Part shown: positions 11,350 to 23,217 of the stretch, one piece after another | How the letters are laid out: the number at the start of each line of letters is the position of its first letter | Position numbering within the stretch: the stretch's first letter is position 1 | Assembly (NCBI GenBank): GCA_035079385.1 | Contig: JAVHKY010000001.1 | Location: forward strand, 9,324,501-9,388,500 | Length of the DNA: 64,000 bases | Reading direction: 5' to 3' | DNA from: Aspidiotus rigidus | Taxonomy: Eukaryota; Arthropoda; Insecta; Hemiptera; Diaspididae | Translations under genes and position numbers: made by a program | Notes under the pieces: model-generated | The model's database searches: none | What the model saw: the letters and a program-made list of their open reading frames with translations, nothing else | Told to the model about the DNA's origin: nothing

Positions 11350-13031
11350 TTTAGATGAGCGTCTCTACCGAAAATTCTGATTTATGTTGTGACGTCACTT
11401 CCACTTTTCGGCGAACAGAGTATAGACAACGTTTTTCAATACTCATCTGTAAAACTCCACCCGCTCATTTAACCATTTCAAATAGCCCATTACAGAATAC
11501 CTAAAGGCATCGAAAGAAGGAAAGGAAAAAAGTTGACTAATTGATTTCTCAAAGATTCATACAGTGAAATTGTCTTGCTAGCTTTGTCGTACTGTCCCAA
11601 GGTGATTCATAGAATCTGGTTGCACTCGTCTTATCCTGCTGCGTTAATTATTCTCTTCGAAAAGCACTTTTTCTTAACATGAGTACAGTTATTCGAACCG
11701 GTTATCCACCAGGATCGCAAAAAACGTGTGGGTTTCGTTCAACAGTTGTGGTATTCTTGCCAAATACAGAAGAGGTATCTAAACTATGGAGGTATATAGG
11801 CTTGAATGAAGGGAATTGAAGGTTTTGTCATCCCATCCAGTTTGTAGAATGTGTGTTTGTGGACATCTTTTGAAAGAGGTTCAGAAGCCAAATCTACTTC
11901 ATTCAACTGTTATTTCAATTTTTTCATCTTTCTCTCATGTACCAACATAGGTCAAATACCTTTTAGATCTTTTTCCGCTGCAGCGCAACGCTAGTGCTGC
12001 TCGGCTCGGATATAGTTGCACATGCGTAATATAATCTACACGCCCCAGTTCAAAGGGCGGATGGCCATTTTGTAATTCTCAATTGGTTGTGACTAGTTTT
12101 AATAATATCGCAATTAGATTACGTGCGTCATAGATTTCATATCGGGACTAATAAAACGCGATAACTCTCTCATTGGTTTAACTGAGGACATTATCTCGCA
12201 CCTTTAAGATAAGCGCTCTATTTGCGTTTCACAAGATCGGCAAATTGAAACATTTTCTCGATTTATTGAGCGATAGAGGAGGTCTATTTACCTTTTGTAA
12301 CGTAGTGAGCTAATTTTTTCGTGACGCGTAAATCATTCTATTTCGTAGTAATTGACGGACGTCTTTATGTGACCATTTTCGCAGCACCCAGAACTTGTGC
12401 AAAATCAAATTGACTGTCTTTCGCTTTCGAATGACTCGCGAAATTTTGTTACCCTCCGTAGATTTGTATCTACATATTTTTTACATTGCGAGTCATTTCA
12501 AAAATTGTAAAAAATACGCTTCAGACATGCCCAATTATTCATTAAGAGACCTAACTCGAATTTCAAACCTGGCGGCTCATCATCGAAGATTAATGTGCAC
12601 GTCTGTATGGTGCATTTTTTCCAATTTAAGGAGAAGGAAGAACTAATTGTAGATTTATAGGTGGGGAAGGTACTAGCTACAGGAGGAAACGCTGAATCTC
12701 CATGGATTAATTCGCACAGGTAATTTGTGTGACAATAATCTATTCGGAAGGTTCGTAAGAAATTTCGCGACATTTGCTCTCCAAAATAGTCATAATGAGG
12801 AAATGGGGATGTTAGGGATATTTTACATACCTGATCGGAACATAACACCGGTATTTCTGCCGTGGAGACATTAAATGTTCAACGGAATGTAACGAGTAAC
12901 TCAGACGACATTTCTCAAAAATGAGGCTACACCAAAAAAGCAGAAAAAAGTAGAAAAAGCCAGAACGAATACATACAATTCTAGAAGTATTTTCGACGCC
13001 CAATACAATGACGCTCACTTTTTATTGAAAT
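11350..13031. other. Intergenic, nothing recognised
   Basis: AT-rich DNA with only short open frames of no recognised family. No inverted repeats, splice-supported exons or RNA genes were seen. Confidence 0.45.
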
Positions 13032-13182
13032 CGGTTATCGTGTAACGATCACATCGATTTCTCGCGATCCGTCGCGACGCGTGGTGCATCTTTTCCCGCT
13101 CACGAAATTCTGTAGCTCGAGAAGGTACGTCGCGCGCCACAATGAATCGCGAGAAGTCGATGTGATCATTTTATGATAACCG
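13032..13182. mobile_element. 151-bp palindromic MITE
   Basis: The ends CGGTTATC and GATAACCG are exact inverses. The arms share GATCACATCGA and TTCTCGCGAT with a few mismatches. The centre is CpG-rich. No gene is present, and the target duplication is unclear. Confidence 0.65.
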
Positions 13183-15507
13183 GGACGGCGGCATTGTATT
13201 CGACGTCACACATACTTTCAGAATTCGTTCATGCCTTTTCCAATTTTCTAATTGTGTGGTAATATAATTTGATGAAATTGATTAAAAACGTGTAAATGAA
13301 AAATAAACACAAAAAATGTCTTTTAATGGTGACAGTTTTACTCGTACGAGTCAGCCATGTTCTCTAGCGAATACTTACCTCACAAAATCTGCTTTCTCTA
13401 CCAGCTAAAGTGAGAAGGATAAATGTGTGTTATGAGTTCTTATGCAACAACATTGAATGTGGGCTTGTTACAGATAAAATCTGTTCAAATCTACTTCGAA
13501 GAGTTCATTTTTTTAAATTTTTCTATTGATGTAGCAAAAATCCACCTTGGAGCACATAAAAAAATAAAATATCGACCCTAGAACTTAGAAGACAAAAGGT
13601 CCAGACAGATATCCCTTCCGAAAATCATTCTAAACACTGTGCCTTACCGAAGCCAACACGCGAACGAAAGAATGGCCCTCTTTTATCACTCGTTTATACA
13701 ATTGTGTTCGTTTTTTTTCCTCAGGTTTTCATAGTTAGTACAGACAAAGGGGCGAAAAAAAAACCAGGTAAAAGTACGAAACTGTTCTAATCTCTGCAAC
13801 CTAATCATGAAGTCATTCGAATTTTTTTCTCCGAATGAGAGGGTGAAAAATAAACATCTATTCGTTCGCACAGTCCAGGATCTTATTACACACAAATAAG
13901 TATCTTCACGACGATTTGTGGTGTGCATGAAGAAGCGAGAGATAAATGACCAAATCAAAGAGAAATCCATTCTTATTAGCGTTCTGAAATGGTGTGACGC
14001 ATCTTTATATCTTAACGATATGAAATTTTTAATTATCCAGCTGATCGAGAGCATGCTATTTGTAGAAGGATGAATGGAGAGAAGGTACCGTTCATTTTAA
14101 GGGAAAAGGGAGAGGAAGTGAACATGATATTCAAAGGTCGAAGATGAAATACGAAGCTGCGTTCGACAACATCGACAACAAAATGAAACTATTCCAGATC
14201 AACAAAATACGTTACAATGTAAAAAATTTCGTTATCAGGAAAAGAGATTTTATGCACGTGTTCTGAGGCAAGATAGAATATTCAGGGAGGACCACATAAA
14301 TAGACAAAAAACAAGTATAAAATGATTTTTACAGTCCCAATCCAGAAAATTAAATTCCATGTTTCGACACGGTCTCAATATTATTACAATCGTTACTCGT
14401 CTCACTGTCATCATCAGGAGGAAACGGAAAACGATAAATTTTCTCGAATTGTGATAGTAGTGTTGATTTAAAGCTATCACGTTAAAATATTCATCTTCGA
14501 ATAAATAGAGATCATATTTCATGTCTCACAGAGGTCAAGGTCGTCTGTGAAGTAGATCAATGCCAATCAGCGGGTGGAATTCTTATTCAGCTCTGTATAA
14601 TATTCCAAACCGCTGACGTAGGTCACAGTCTAGAATGAGTCTAGTATTGTATCTAGCGAAAGGGCGCAACTCTTGACCAATTTCAAAGCCTCACAGAGGC
14701 CCAGTATAATAAACAATATTTCTTAGCTTCTATACCGTACTTATGTTAGGTGAGGGTTGGGACACGTACAGACGCACCGTTATGACGGTAAATATCTTTT
14801 ACGACAGTCACGACACGCGACCTGCAATACAACCCATGCAATAACGACAATCCATTATCTCTACCCTTTAACTCGCCTAATTTTAAACATTGTATACCAG
14901 TACCACTATATCAATTTACCATACGTATTATCATATTAACTAAGTATACTCACTCCTAATTCGGACCACCGTCTTACTCATCAAATAACAATATCTTCTT
15001 ATTCAACGTCAATCTCCTATCGCCTATACCCAATTTCACTAAACTAATTTATTCTACATCAATCCTTTTCCCAGACACTCAACTAATATTATATCCATTA
15101 AGTAATAAACCATTCTAGACCATGTTCAACTACTCTTAATTCTTCAATTTGTATGTACATTTTTCTAATTTAACTGATAAGTACGTAACCCCTTCCTCAA
15201 TTGCCTATATAAGCAGAAGGATGACGCTTCATTTTCGCCTTTTCTAGTCAGACCTTCCTACAGAATAAACGCTTCTATGTGAATCTTCGTTCGTCCTCTT
15301 GTATATAGGGAAGTCCAGCTTGCTGTATATGGTGTTGAACGGTGAATTTATTGTCTCAGTTATTCACTTACGTCCAGCGATTACATAATCGTTGAAAAAC
15401 GATTCAAGTTATATTGTGATACCGCAAAAGTTCGTTCTAACTAGGTCATGGCAGTACGGATGCAAAATTTTGGATTACTCTAAGCCTAGTTCAATTTAGG
15501 CTCGTAT
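13183..15507. other. Intergenic, nothing recognised
   Basis: No gene family could be recognised. A minus-strand open frame of 122 codons (13686-14054) has no family features and a codon composition like the surrounding AT-rich DNA, so I do not call it. A weak partial symmetry near 14525-14700 (CACAGAGG words at both ends) may be an old repeat. Confidence 0.4.
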
Positions 15508-15760
15508 CTTTGACTATATACCTCTTATGGACTGAGCTTCGTCCATATACTGAAATGTTAAACGAGCGTGGAAATATGTATAGCGTGCGGATAACTCCAA
15601 CGTAGGCAGCGTGGGTGAGTACGCGGAGGAGTAACAGCTTCTTCTCCCTCCGCAAACAACCGCGTCGCCTATTTCGAGTCCTCCGCATCTTATTTCTTAT
15701 TATATCTTTCCACGGGTAAACGTCGTCTTAGCTCAGTCCATAAGAGGTATATAGTCAAAG
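15508..15760. mobile_element. 253-bp MITE with perfect 8-bp target duplication
   Basis: The ends CTTTGACTATATACCTC and its inverse match for about 33 bp. The octamer GCTCGTAT sits directly outside both ends (15500-15507 and 15761-15768). An 8-bp duplication fits hAT or P-like integration. The CTTTGAC tip is unlike the common hAT CAGNG tip, so the superfamily stays open. The interior is CG-richer and non-coding. Confidence 0.75.
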
Positions 15761-15912
15761 GCTCGTATATACCCGAAACTATAGATCGATTCCCCGCGAC
15801 GACATAACTGCGAACGAACGACTGCGATTTCGTTCAATTCGCACTAAAAGCAGACCCGCCGTCTGCAGCTGTTTCCTCTCGAAACGTAAACAAACTTTTT
15901 CCCGCGTTAATA

Positions 15913-16070
15913 CCCATGAGGATAACGCGTAACGTTCGAAAAAACGCGAATATTTCAAAAATAAATGGAATAAAAACACTTTACTTTCAGTATCAAGAAC
16001 ACACATTATTGAAATATCGTTCATTTTTGAAATATTCGCGTTTTTTCGAACGCCACATTACTCTTATGGG
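15913..16070. repeat. 158-bp inverted repeat
   Basis: The arms contain the shared core GTTCGAAAAAACGCGAATA followed by TTTCAAAAAT. They are capped by CCCATGAG on the left and CTTATGGG on the right. It looks like another small foldback element. No target duplication is evident. Confidence 0.6.
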
Positions 16071-16499
16071 AATTGATAAGCGAGTAGTTTGTTAACATTT
16101 CGGAGGTAAATAGCTGCAGATTTGCGTGTGTTTGCTTCATTAACGTCACCTGGGAATCAATCTATGCTATTTATACAACGTACACAGTACTAACGGTATA
16201 CCTTACCACAGGGTGAGAACAGGTTAACTATGGTGTTTATGTACGCGGGAACCTAGAGACGCTGCTGGGAGACAGGGCGTGGACTGCAAACACATTTGAC
16301 TGTGAAATTGTTCGAGTGACTACGAGTGCGACGACGAGTCATGACAGCTCAGAAAGCTGGGTAGCAGCCACAACTGGATTCCCTACACACTCTGACGATA
16401 TTAGCTGACTGGTACCTTCTTAGCATATACAGTGTACGTTTATTTAGGCTAGAATGCGGTATGTTAGGCTAACATTATATCACAGAGCTCGTAAGGTCG

Positions 16500-19050
16500 G
16501 AAGTACGAAGGCAAATCTAGGAATCAAGGGTAGGGTTGATATGTAAGATCTTGAAGGTCAAAATTTTTTCAAGTTCTAAGGTCAGAAACCTCAAAAATGG
16601 AGAAGAGGTCACGGTCAAAAGAATCAGAAATTGTAGACGAACTAGTTCATCATCTGAGGAGTTCTTCTAAGTGCAGGATATATAACCTCCAGCTCGACAT
16701 AGACCTGAGCAAAAGAAAAAAAAACAGGAATGATTACATGAAGGTCATTTACGACAGATCATACGCACTTAATAACACTAGGCAACACTTGAAAATTTAG
16801 CGTTGATACTGCTATCGTTGATCAAAGCTCGATAAAGAACGCTTCGTCTCGCGACGATGCGCGGCAACTGAACACAGTGATGACAAGAAAACGCGACCTC
16901 CTATTAAACAACGCAAAGCCCCAGCGCAAAAAATACTTCTAGATACAACCTACATATCTCACTTCAGCAATTTTCAAAAAATTTTAATTGTTGCCTAGTG
17001 TAATTCAATAGAGGGAGTGGATAAGGAAAATAAGAATGCGAGAAGGCGCCCAGCCTCCTAATAGGAAATCATTTTCCGGATTTCAAAGTTATGGTCGTAG
17101 GGACGGACGCGCGAACGTACGGATACAAATCCAGGAATGAGGGTACCGTCGGGGTACAATACCTCGAAGGTCAAATTTTTCAAGTTTCAAGGTTATCGGA
17201 AATCTCGAGAATTGGAGGGGAGGTTAGGGCAAAGACTTGAAACATGTCGAAAGGATTGAAAAACTCACGGGTTCTTCACGGAGTTGAACGAAGGGTGGCA
17301 GGGAACGCGTTTTATGGGGTACGTGGGCTCTGAATAATGTTGACGTACCAGATCTATGACGTCATCAAATTGTGACGTCACGGGCCCGGACTTAGGAGTT
17401 ATATGTAATAAACGGGGGACTTGGAAAAATTCCGATCTCCAAGCTATATATGATTCGACTTCCGAGCTATAATATGATATTATACGAGAGGGACTTAGAA
17501 AACCTTAGAAGGACGTTCTGAGTCTTATGGCATTGCATATCTGCTCACCGAAGGGGCTAAGTCAATTAGTGTATGAAGCATTGCATATCTAGTTACTCAA
17601 AGTGGCTATCTTTCAGGACATATGCACCGACCACCGAACTATATCATGAGATGATAGGAAGAGGACTTGAAAAATTTTCAACCCCCGAGCTTTGCCGGAC
17701 GTTTATTCGCCCCCCAATAAAATAGGTTATCTGTTAAAATTACAGACGAATCAGCGGGTTAAGTTCAGTTCGGCGCAGACGACACGATGCGACCCGAAGG
17801 GTAATATCATAAGTTTAGCACAGTGTCATTTAGTGCCGAAATTTTTTTTTAATTTTTGAGAAATACAGTTACTACAAAAATGCAAATAAATACGAGACGT
17901 AATTCGAATTTGTGGATTGGAAAAATGTAGCCACTAATTGGCAAAGTTGGAAAAATCGCCTTGAATTTTTTTATGAGCGCGAATTCAAAATCACATGCAA
18001 CAACTTCGGGATCCAATGTTTCCTCCGTCAAACTTTTAATAGCAGTTAGCATTTTCTGGTATGTATTAGCCATTTTGTGTGGAAGAAAGGAACCGATTAC
18101 AATCCGATACTGAATTATACAATAGGAACTTTTCTACGACTTCAGGACGACAGGGGTATGTAATGTACGCTGAAGGTGTTCCAAGATCCAGCGAGATGAG
18201 AACCTGGTAAATGGTTAACCATTTTTTTTTTTTTATTCGACATATCCGGTGCTTCAAAGCTGGCACATTGAGGAGTACGAGTTGAGAAGCCTCGCTAATA
18301 TTATCGTGTTCATAGCATAAAAGTATCGTCGGAATCTCGTCTATTTCCTCTACACGCCGCGTCGTTTTATTGCAATGACGGTTCTTGACGCTTCAATCAA
18401 CCTGGAGTTTGGTGTGTGAGCATGTTTCTCTTCTGATATTCACGTCCAGGCGAAAATTGTAACATTCTTTTGCGTCGAACTTTGGTCCTAACTTAAAATT
18501 TGCGCCGAACTGCCTCCGCGCCGCAACCATTCGTGCCGAGCTGATCGATCGGATCCCGAACTAGCTTATGATCTGAGAAGCTCTTGTCAACGGGTATGTG
18601 ATCTCAAGCTCGGCATAGGCCTTGGCAAAAAAAAAAAGAAGGTCATTTAGGGTACATCATTCTCACTTTATGATCAAATAGAGAGAAAGCGGTTGAGTAA
18701 ATATGAATGCAAGAATGCAATCAGTCTTGCAACCGATAATCAAGATTTCAAGGTCGAGGTCGTACGCGCGAAAGTACGGACGCAATTTTCAAAATTAGGC
18801 GAGGAGAGGTCAGAGAGAAAATATGAGATATATCGATAAAATCAAAAATTACAGGCGGAACCTTGTCCATGGTTATGTAATCTTCTTCAGCTCGGCGTAA
18901 GAAAAAAAAAAAAAAAAGATTACCTCAAGGTCTGTCAACAGATCATAGGCACTTTAAATCAAAAAGGGAAAGCGGATAAGGGAAATGAGAATGCGGTCCA
19001 CCTTGTCGTCGGAAATCAAAATTTTCATACGTATAAAGCTTGAAAGTCAA
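16500..19050. repeat. Several diverged copies of one old dispersed repeat
   Basis: Segments near 16510-16800, 16990-17230, 18560-18840 and 18840-19040 share an ordered set of words: GCTCGACATAGACC or GCTCGGCATAGGCC, then a poly-A tract, then GGTCATTTA, CACTT, GAGGGA or GAGAGA, GGATAAG, AAGAATGCG, ACGGACGC and AAGGTCAAA. The copies are strongly diverged and in the same orientation. No protein is encoded except the unrelated MULE relic embedded at 17.85-18.39 kb. Confidence 0.5.
17849..18390 (-). pseudogene. Decayed MULE transposase fragment
   Basis: The minus-strand frame starting near 18073 gives YQKMLTAIKSLTEETLDP, CDFEFALIKKFKAIFP and ISGYIFPIHK. This is the MULE catalytic core around the second acidic residue (the D of DFE) and the following CxxH position, which normally reads SGCFFHxxQ; here Cys has become Tyr and His has become Pro. 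Upstream sequence to about 18390, in broken frames, includes ISEASQLVLLNVPALKHRI. That resembles the linker preceding the DDE domain in FLYWCH-MULEs. A T-rich tract near 18222 and several frame changes show that the copy is dead. No terminal inverted repeats were found. Confidence 0.6.
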
Positions 19051-19369
19051 ACTCTTTCCTAGTCCCTCTTTTCTCAATATATTTTGAAAATCGAAATATT
19101 CCAAATCCCCACCCCCCTCCTGTCCTCTAGTTCGTGGCTCGAGAGGTAAAATTTTCCTCAAGTCCCACCCACCTCCCCTAATGTTTATAGCACAGAGTTG
19201 AGAAATTTTATGATCAAATTCCCCCTCTCTCAATAAGAATATTTTCAAGTGCCTAAATTAGTTATGTGACTGTAATTTATTTCTCCTCTACTTAAATTAG
19301 GTCGTGATAAAGTTCAATCGTGAGAAAAAAAAATAAATAAATAAAAATAGAGCCAGTCCAACAAATTTG

Positions 19370-19950
19370 AGGCTTTTCACATCAATGCGAGGCAGATTCA
19401 AAATCGACAAGACCAGCTCACATTTTAGAGCATCTGAATACCGATATATTGATCAGCGATTGATCTGAAGTCTTTTGGAGAGGTTGACACAAGATTGACG
19501 TGACCAAGGTGAAGAATCTGACCTCATATCGAATACAGTTAGCCTCAAATGAGAACCGAGTTTTTCAATATCAATATGAGGTCGGTTGAATGTCCAGACA
19601 ATCGACGAGCGGTTGGTTTCAGGTTGATCAGAAGATTGGGGACGACTCGAAATCGCCAGTGGCGGCTTCAGAGGTAGGCCAGGTAGGCCAGGCCTACCCA
19701 AAAATTTCTCGGCCTGCCCAAAAGTTTTTTGAGCACCAATTGACAGAAATAACATTTATTTCTCCCCCCTCTTTAAATTGTCAGCCCATCTGGCAATTCA
19801 CTGGCCTCGGGCTGGCCTACCTTGGGCAAAATTCCTGGGACCGCCACTGGAAATCGCAACAAATGAGTTGAAGTGGAGTCGACATAATTCGACCTTACGT
19901 CGACCTGATACAGCAGTCAGAATTTATAGTCAATTTTATTAATACACCCA
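19370..19950. repeat. GTCGA/TTGA-rich degenerate repeat
   Basis: Words such as GGTTGA, AGTCGAC, AATCGAC and TTGACGT recur at irregular spacing. Similar texture occurs at 22.22-22.60 kb and as a clearer tandem at 47.14-47.60 kb. A hAT MITE is inserted within it at 19657. No gene is present. Confidence 0.45.
19657..19849. mobile_element. 193-bp hAT MITE with perfect 8-bp target duplication
   Basis: The ends are CAGTGGCGG and CCGCCACTG, and GAAATCGC flanks both sides (19649-19656 and 19850-19857). This is diagnostic of a hAT insertion. The tip matches the 3' end of the complete hAT at 34393-37702, whose inverse also begins CAGTGGCGG. A transposase of that type is therefore a plausible source of mobilisation. 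The interior repeats AGGCC/TAGGCC words near the left end. Confidence 0.85.
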
Positions 19951-21432
19951 TGCATTTTTCGTCACGACTTGATAAAAAGTCGATTTTCAGTTGATTTGTA
20001 GTCGATCTTCAGTGGATATTGTGTAACTCAGAATCGAACGCAAATTGACGTTCGACATGATTCATCGGGCTCGCGTAACATCTAACCGAAAAATTTCTTT
20101 CAAAATTCTGATAAGCGAGTTTTTATGCGATAGAAGTACAAAAAGATTATTTCAGAATTCCAAACAATAGATATTTCACCTGCGTCCGTAATGTTTCTAG
20201 AGGCTAGTGGATATTTGCCAATTCGTTTCCACGGAAAAAAGTAGTCCGCTGCTCAAAGGTTTATCAATTATTTGAAAATACTAGCGAACGAATTCATTAG
20301 GCCATAAATTCAACGAGATAAGGATGATTTGGAAGCGTATCTGGGGACACGCAAAATTAATCCTCCATAAGCGCAAATAGAAGTTAACGTACCAATTTCA
20401 AAAGTTCGCAGATTTCAATTGTTTCAAACATGAAAGAATTAATTACGTAATTTAAGCATATCCGGAATTATATTTTTTTCATTTCACGCCGAATTAAAAG
20501 GTTATCAGTTCGAAAACATTCTACTCTTCTTTTTCCACAACCAATACGCAGTCACTCACGTGCGCGTCTAAATGTACATTGACATTCAAATTTGCGAGGT
20601 TCATCGAATAGGAATTTTAGTCGAATCAAGCCGAACAAATTATTTTTACTTACGAGTCCTAATTACGTCGATCAATCTTCGATCGGGAACCATACGATTA
20701 TAAACGATAACGACGCGTGAAGCTCGCGAAGAATTTTTAGAAACAGAGTTTTCATACGTTGCAGCCAAATAAATTGAGTCTTCAATTTACAATCCGCCGA
20801 TAACTTCACATTATTGTAACCAACGAGCCAAATAATACTGTTCAAAGTAAACGGAAGGAAACGAAAATACTGTGGATTAAATTTTCATCTCACGTTCTTC
20901 TAAGACATTATATTAATAGCCCACCTTACACTCACACAGTCTATCTCTTTAATAAGAACTATCTGCGTTTAAATGAGCTGTATATTAATTAACGATAAAA
21001 CGTTAAGATCCTATACGGGTCATTAATTAACACAATTTGATTCATCAGAATGCAAAAGATCATAAAGGAAGGCAGACGAAGGGACACTTTATCAACGATA
21101 GGTATGCTGGAAATTAAAGAAAAGGTACGAACGAATACACACGGAGGTAGAGGAAAGCAGTCTGGAGAATTTCCACCGAAAAAGCCTTTCGAACGACCTT
21201 TCATTCTTACATTATCTCTCTATTATCACGCATACCTATCACAGAACCGATGAAATTGAATGATGCATGCAAACGGATAAAAAATCAATTGAAAAAAAAA
21301 AACAAAAAATTCGGATTCTAATCAACGAAAAAATTCCTACAGGTACTTACGCATATTTCAAAAGATACGTTGACGACAAATTCGTCTCGGAAAAATTACA
21401 CGAAAGTTCAACTCCAAAATCACGAACTAACC
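19950..21432. other. Intergenic, nothing recognised
   Basis: AT-rich with many TTCG/CGAA words. No coding family, RNA gene or clear inverted repeat could be identified. Confidence 0.4.
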
Positions 21433-22059
21433 TTACACGTACCAGCTTTTGCGACTGATTTCTTCGCGCGATATGAACTTTGTCGCCCCAAATCCGAACA
21501 AAAGTGTCGTCCGGAGCAAACTCCAGCGCACCAGAGATGACGTCGAGCTTTCTACCGATAAATCTTTATTCGAAAATTCATAGAGTGCGAGGAAGAGAAG
21601 ATTCGTCGTCGGAAGTATAAAACAATTAAAAATACGTAGTAAACAGTGAACGAAGCGCATCCGCCAAATTGGATCACAAGCAAACCTTTCATTTGAGGAG
21701 GTACAAAGAACTGCATCGCTCTTGATTATAATCACATTTTCTCGCAATCCGAAGCATAAAGTCGCACAATACGTAAATGCGCGTATACCAAAGCCATTAT
21801 CGCGACACGGTGTTTTTGCACCATGCTTCTTTAACCGAACAACAAATTTCAACATGCATAAAAGTTGTTCATCCAGTGTAGTAAGCAAGTCAAATCGGAG
21901 AATCCTTTGTCTTTTAATTGAAATTTCGCTGCTTTCAAAACTCGTAAGACGAATTTTAACGGTACACATTTTCGTTCGAACCTTACGAGTGGAGTTGAAT
22001 CGGGAGTAGACGACGTTTTTCGATAGGACGGGTTCGTCGCTTTTCATCGAGATTAGCAT
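21433..22059 (-). CDS. Uncharacterised 208-codon open frame
   Basis: An uninterrupted frame from an ATG near 22059 to a stop at 21433. I do not recognise the product. It is basic and rich in Ser, Arg, Leu and Phe, with a hydrophobic stretch around residues 130-165 (FVHCLLRIFNCFILPTTN, then LLFLALYEF). There is no signal peptide at the start and no family motif. The underlying DNA is rich in CGA/TCG triplets, which makes long chance frames more likely, and the opposite strand is also fairly open. There are no convincing splice sites or neighbours. It could be a chance frame, an exon of a fast-evolving gene or part of an unknown repeat; chance is a serious possibility. Confidence 0.18.
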   Translation of the reverse strand: MLISMKSDEPVLSKNVVYSRFNSTRKVRTKMCTVKIRLTSFESSEISIKRQRILRFDLLTTLDEQLLCMLKFVVRLKKHGAKTPCRDNGFGIRAFTYCATLCFGLRENVIIIKSDAVLCTSSNERFACDPIWRMRFVHCLLRIFNCFILPTTNLLFLALYEFSNKDLSVESSTSSLVRWSLLRTTLLFGFGATKFISREEISRKSWYV

Positions 22060-23217
22060 TTTCCTCTCTTCGACTTGTACATAGTTTTTGGGGCGGGGTC
22101 ACCTGAGAATTTCCGTCACGTTTCTTTGGAAGACGCTTGACCTTGACCGATAAATGTATCCTGAACGCAGTACAGAGCTTACCTAGGCTAGCATATTACG
22201 TTATATACTGGACTAAAATATGGTAAAGCCCGTTAAACTACTTCAACCGTCGATTTGACCAAGCCTTGGTCGAAATATCGTCGATGTTTTTTACGTCGAT
22301 CTGTCGGCCGCGTTCCAACTCTTTGACACATTGATTGAAGGTCAACTTAGAGTCAACCTATCCAAATTTTCTCATCGAATGGAAATCCACTAATGGTCTA
22401 TTGAGTCGATTCCAAGTTAATTTATGATTGAAACAAAGAAAGGTACTCTAAAGTCAGTAGCGGAGTATAGAAAAACACATCCAGTACAGTTATGGTTCTC
22501 CGCTAATTTACACTTGTCCAATTCAAATCGACGTCGATCTGGATACGATTTCGAGTCAACTTCTCCAAATTTTCCTCCGACCTCAAATCCATCGCTCTCT
22601 TGCGCCGTTCAACAGTCAATTTTTAGTTTTCTAGGAATGTATGTTCGTCGATCGCGGAGCGACAGCCATCTAGGGTCGATACGTCCAATCACGAAACCGA
22701 ATGATATTTCGCTGTCGAAAGTGGCAACGTGGTTCAAGTTCAAGAGGCTGGCTTTTCTCCTATGTGCTTTCGCAATCTCCGGGTTCCGACCACGAAGGCA
22801 CGGATGGGTCGACGCGACAGTCATTAGGACGCCGAATTTATGAAAACGGAGGAGGAGCCGAAATGAATTTTCAGGTCTCGTATATTCTCGACGTATTTCA
22901 ACAGGGAATCTGTTCTATGTGGGAGGGGTAGTTTTTTTCGAAAATTGGCTTCCCACCGTCTGGTAGAAATTGACTTACGTTGACAAAGGAGTTTGCCTCG
23001 GAAAAATGTCGAATATCGAACTACATTATATATAATGGGAGGGGGACTTGGAAAAAAATTTCAACTTTTGAGCGATACCTATATGATAGGAAGGGGACTT
23101 ACACATACAACAAATTTTAGCCATCAAAAGAGTAGGACTTGGAGAAATTCCGAGTTTTGAATTGCGGGGACTTTTAAAAAATCAAGCCATCAATAGACTT
23201 GAACTTCGAATATTAAG
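22060..23217. other. Intergenic with dispersed repeat remnants
   Basis: 22220-22600 has the GTCGA/TTGA texture seen at 19.4 and 47.1 kb. 23030-23200 contains GGGACTTGGAAAAA-type words that also occur near 17400-17700 and, inverted, near 25640-25900. A 139-codon plus-strand frame (22424-22843) lies in this repeat texture and is not supported as a gene. Confidence 0.4.

Noticed and set aside
13686..14054. 122-codon minus-strand frame, partly hydrophobic
   Set aside because: No membrane topology or family motif (receptor-like appearance is due to Phe/Leu from T-rich codons).
22424..22843. 139-codon plus-strand frame
   Set aside because: Lies in GTCGA repeat texture, with equally open frames on the other strand.
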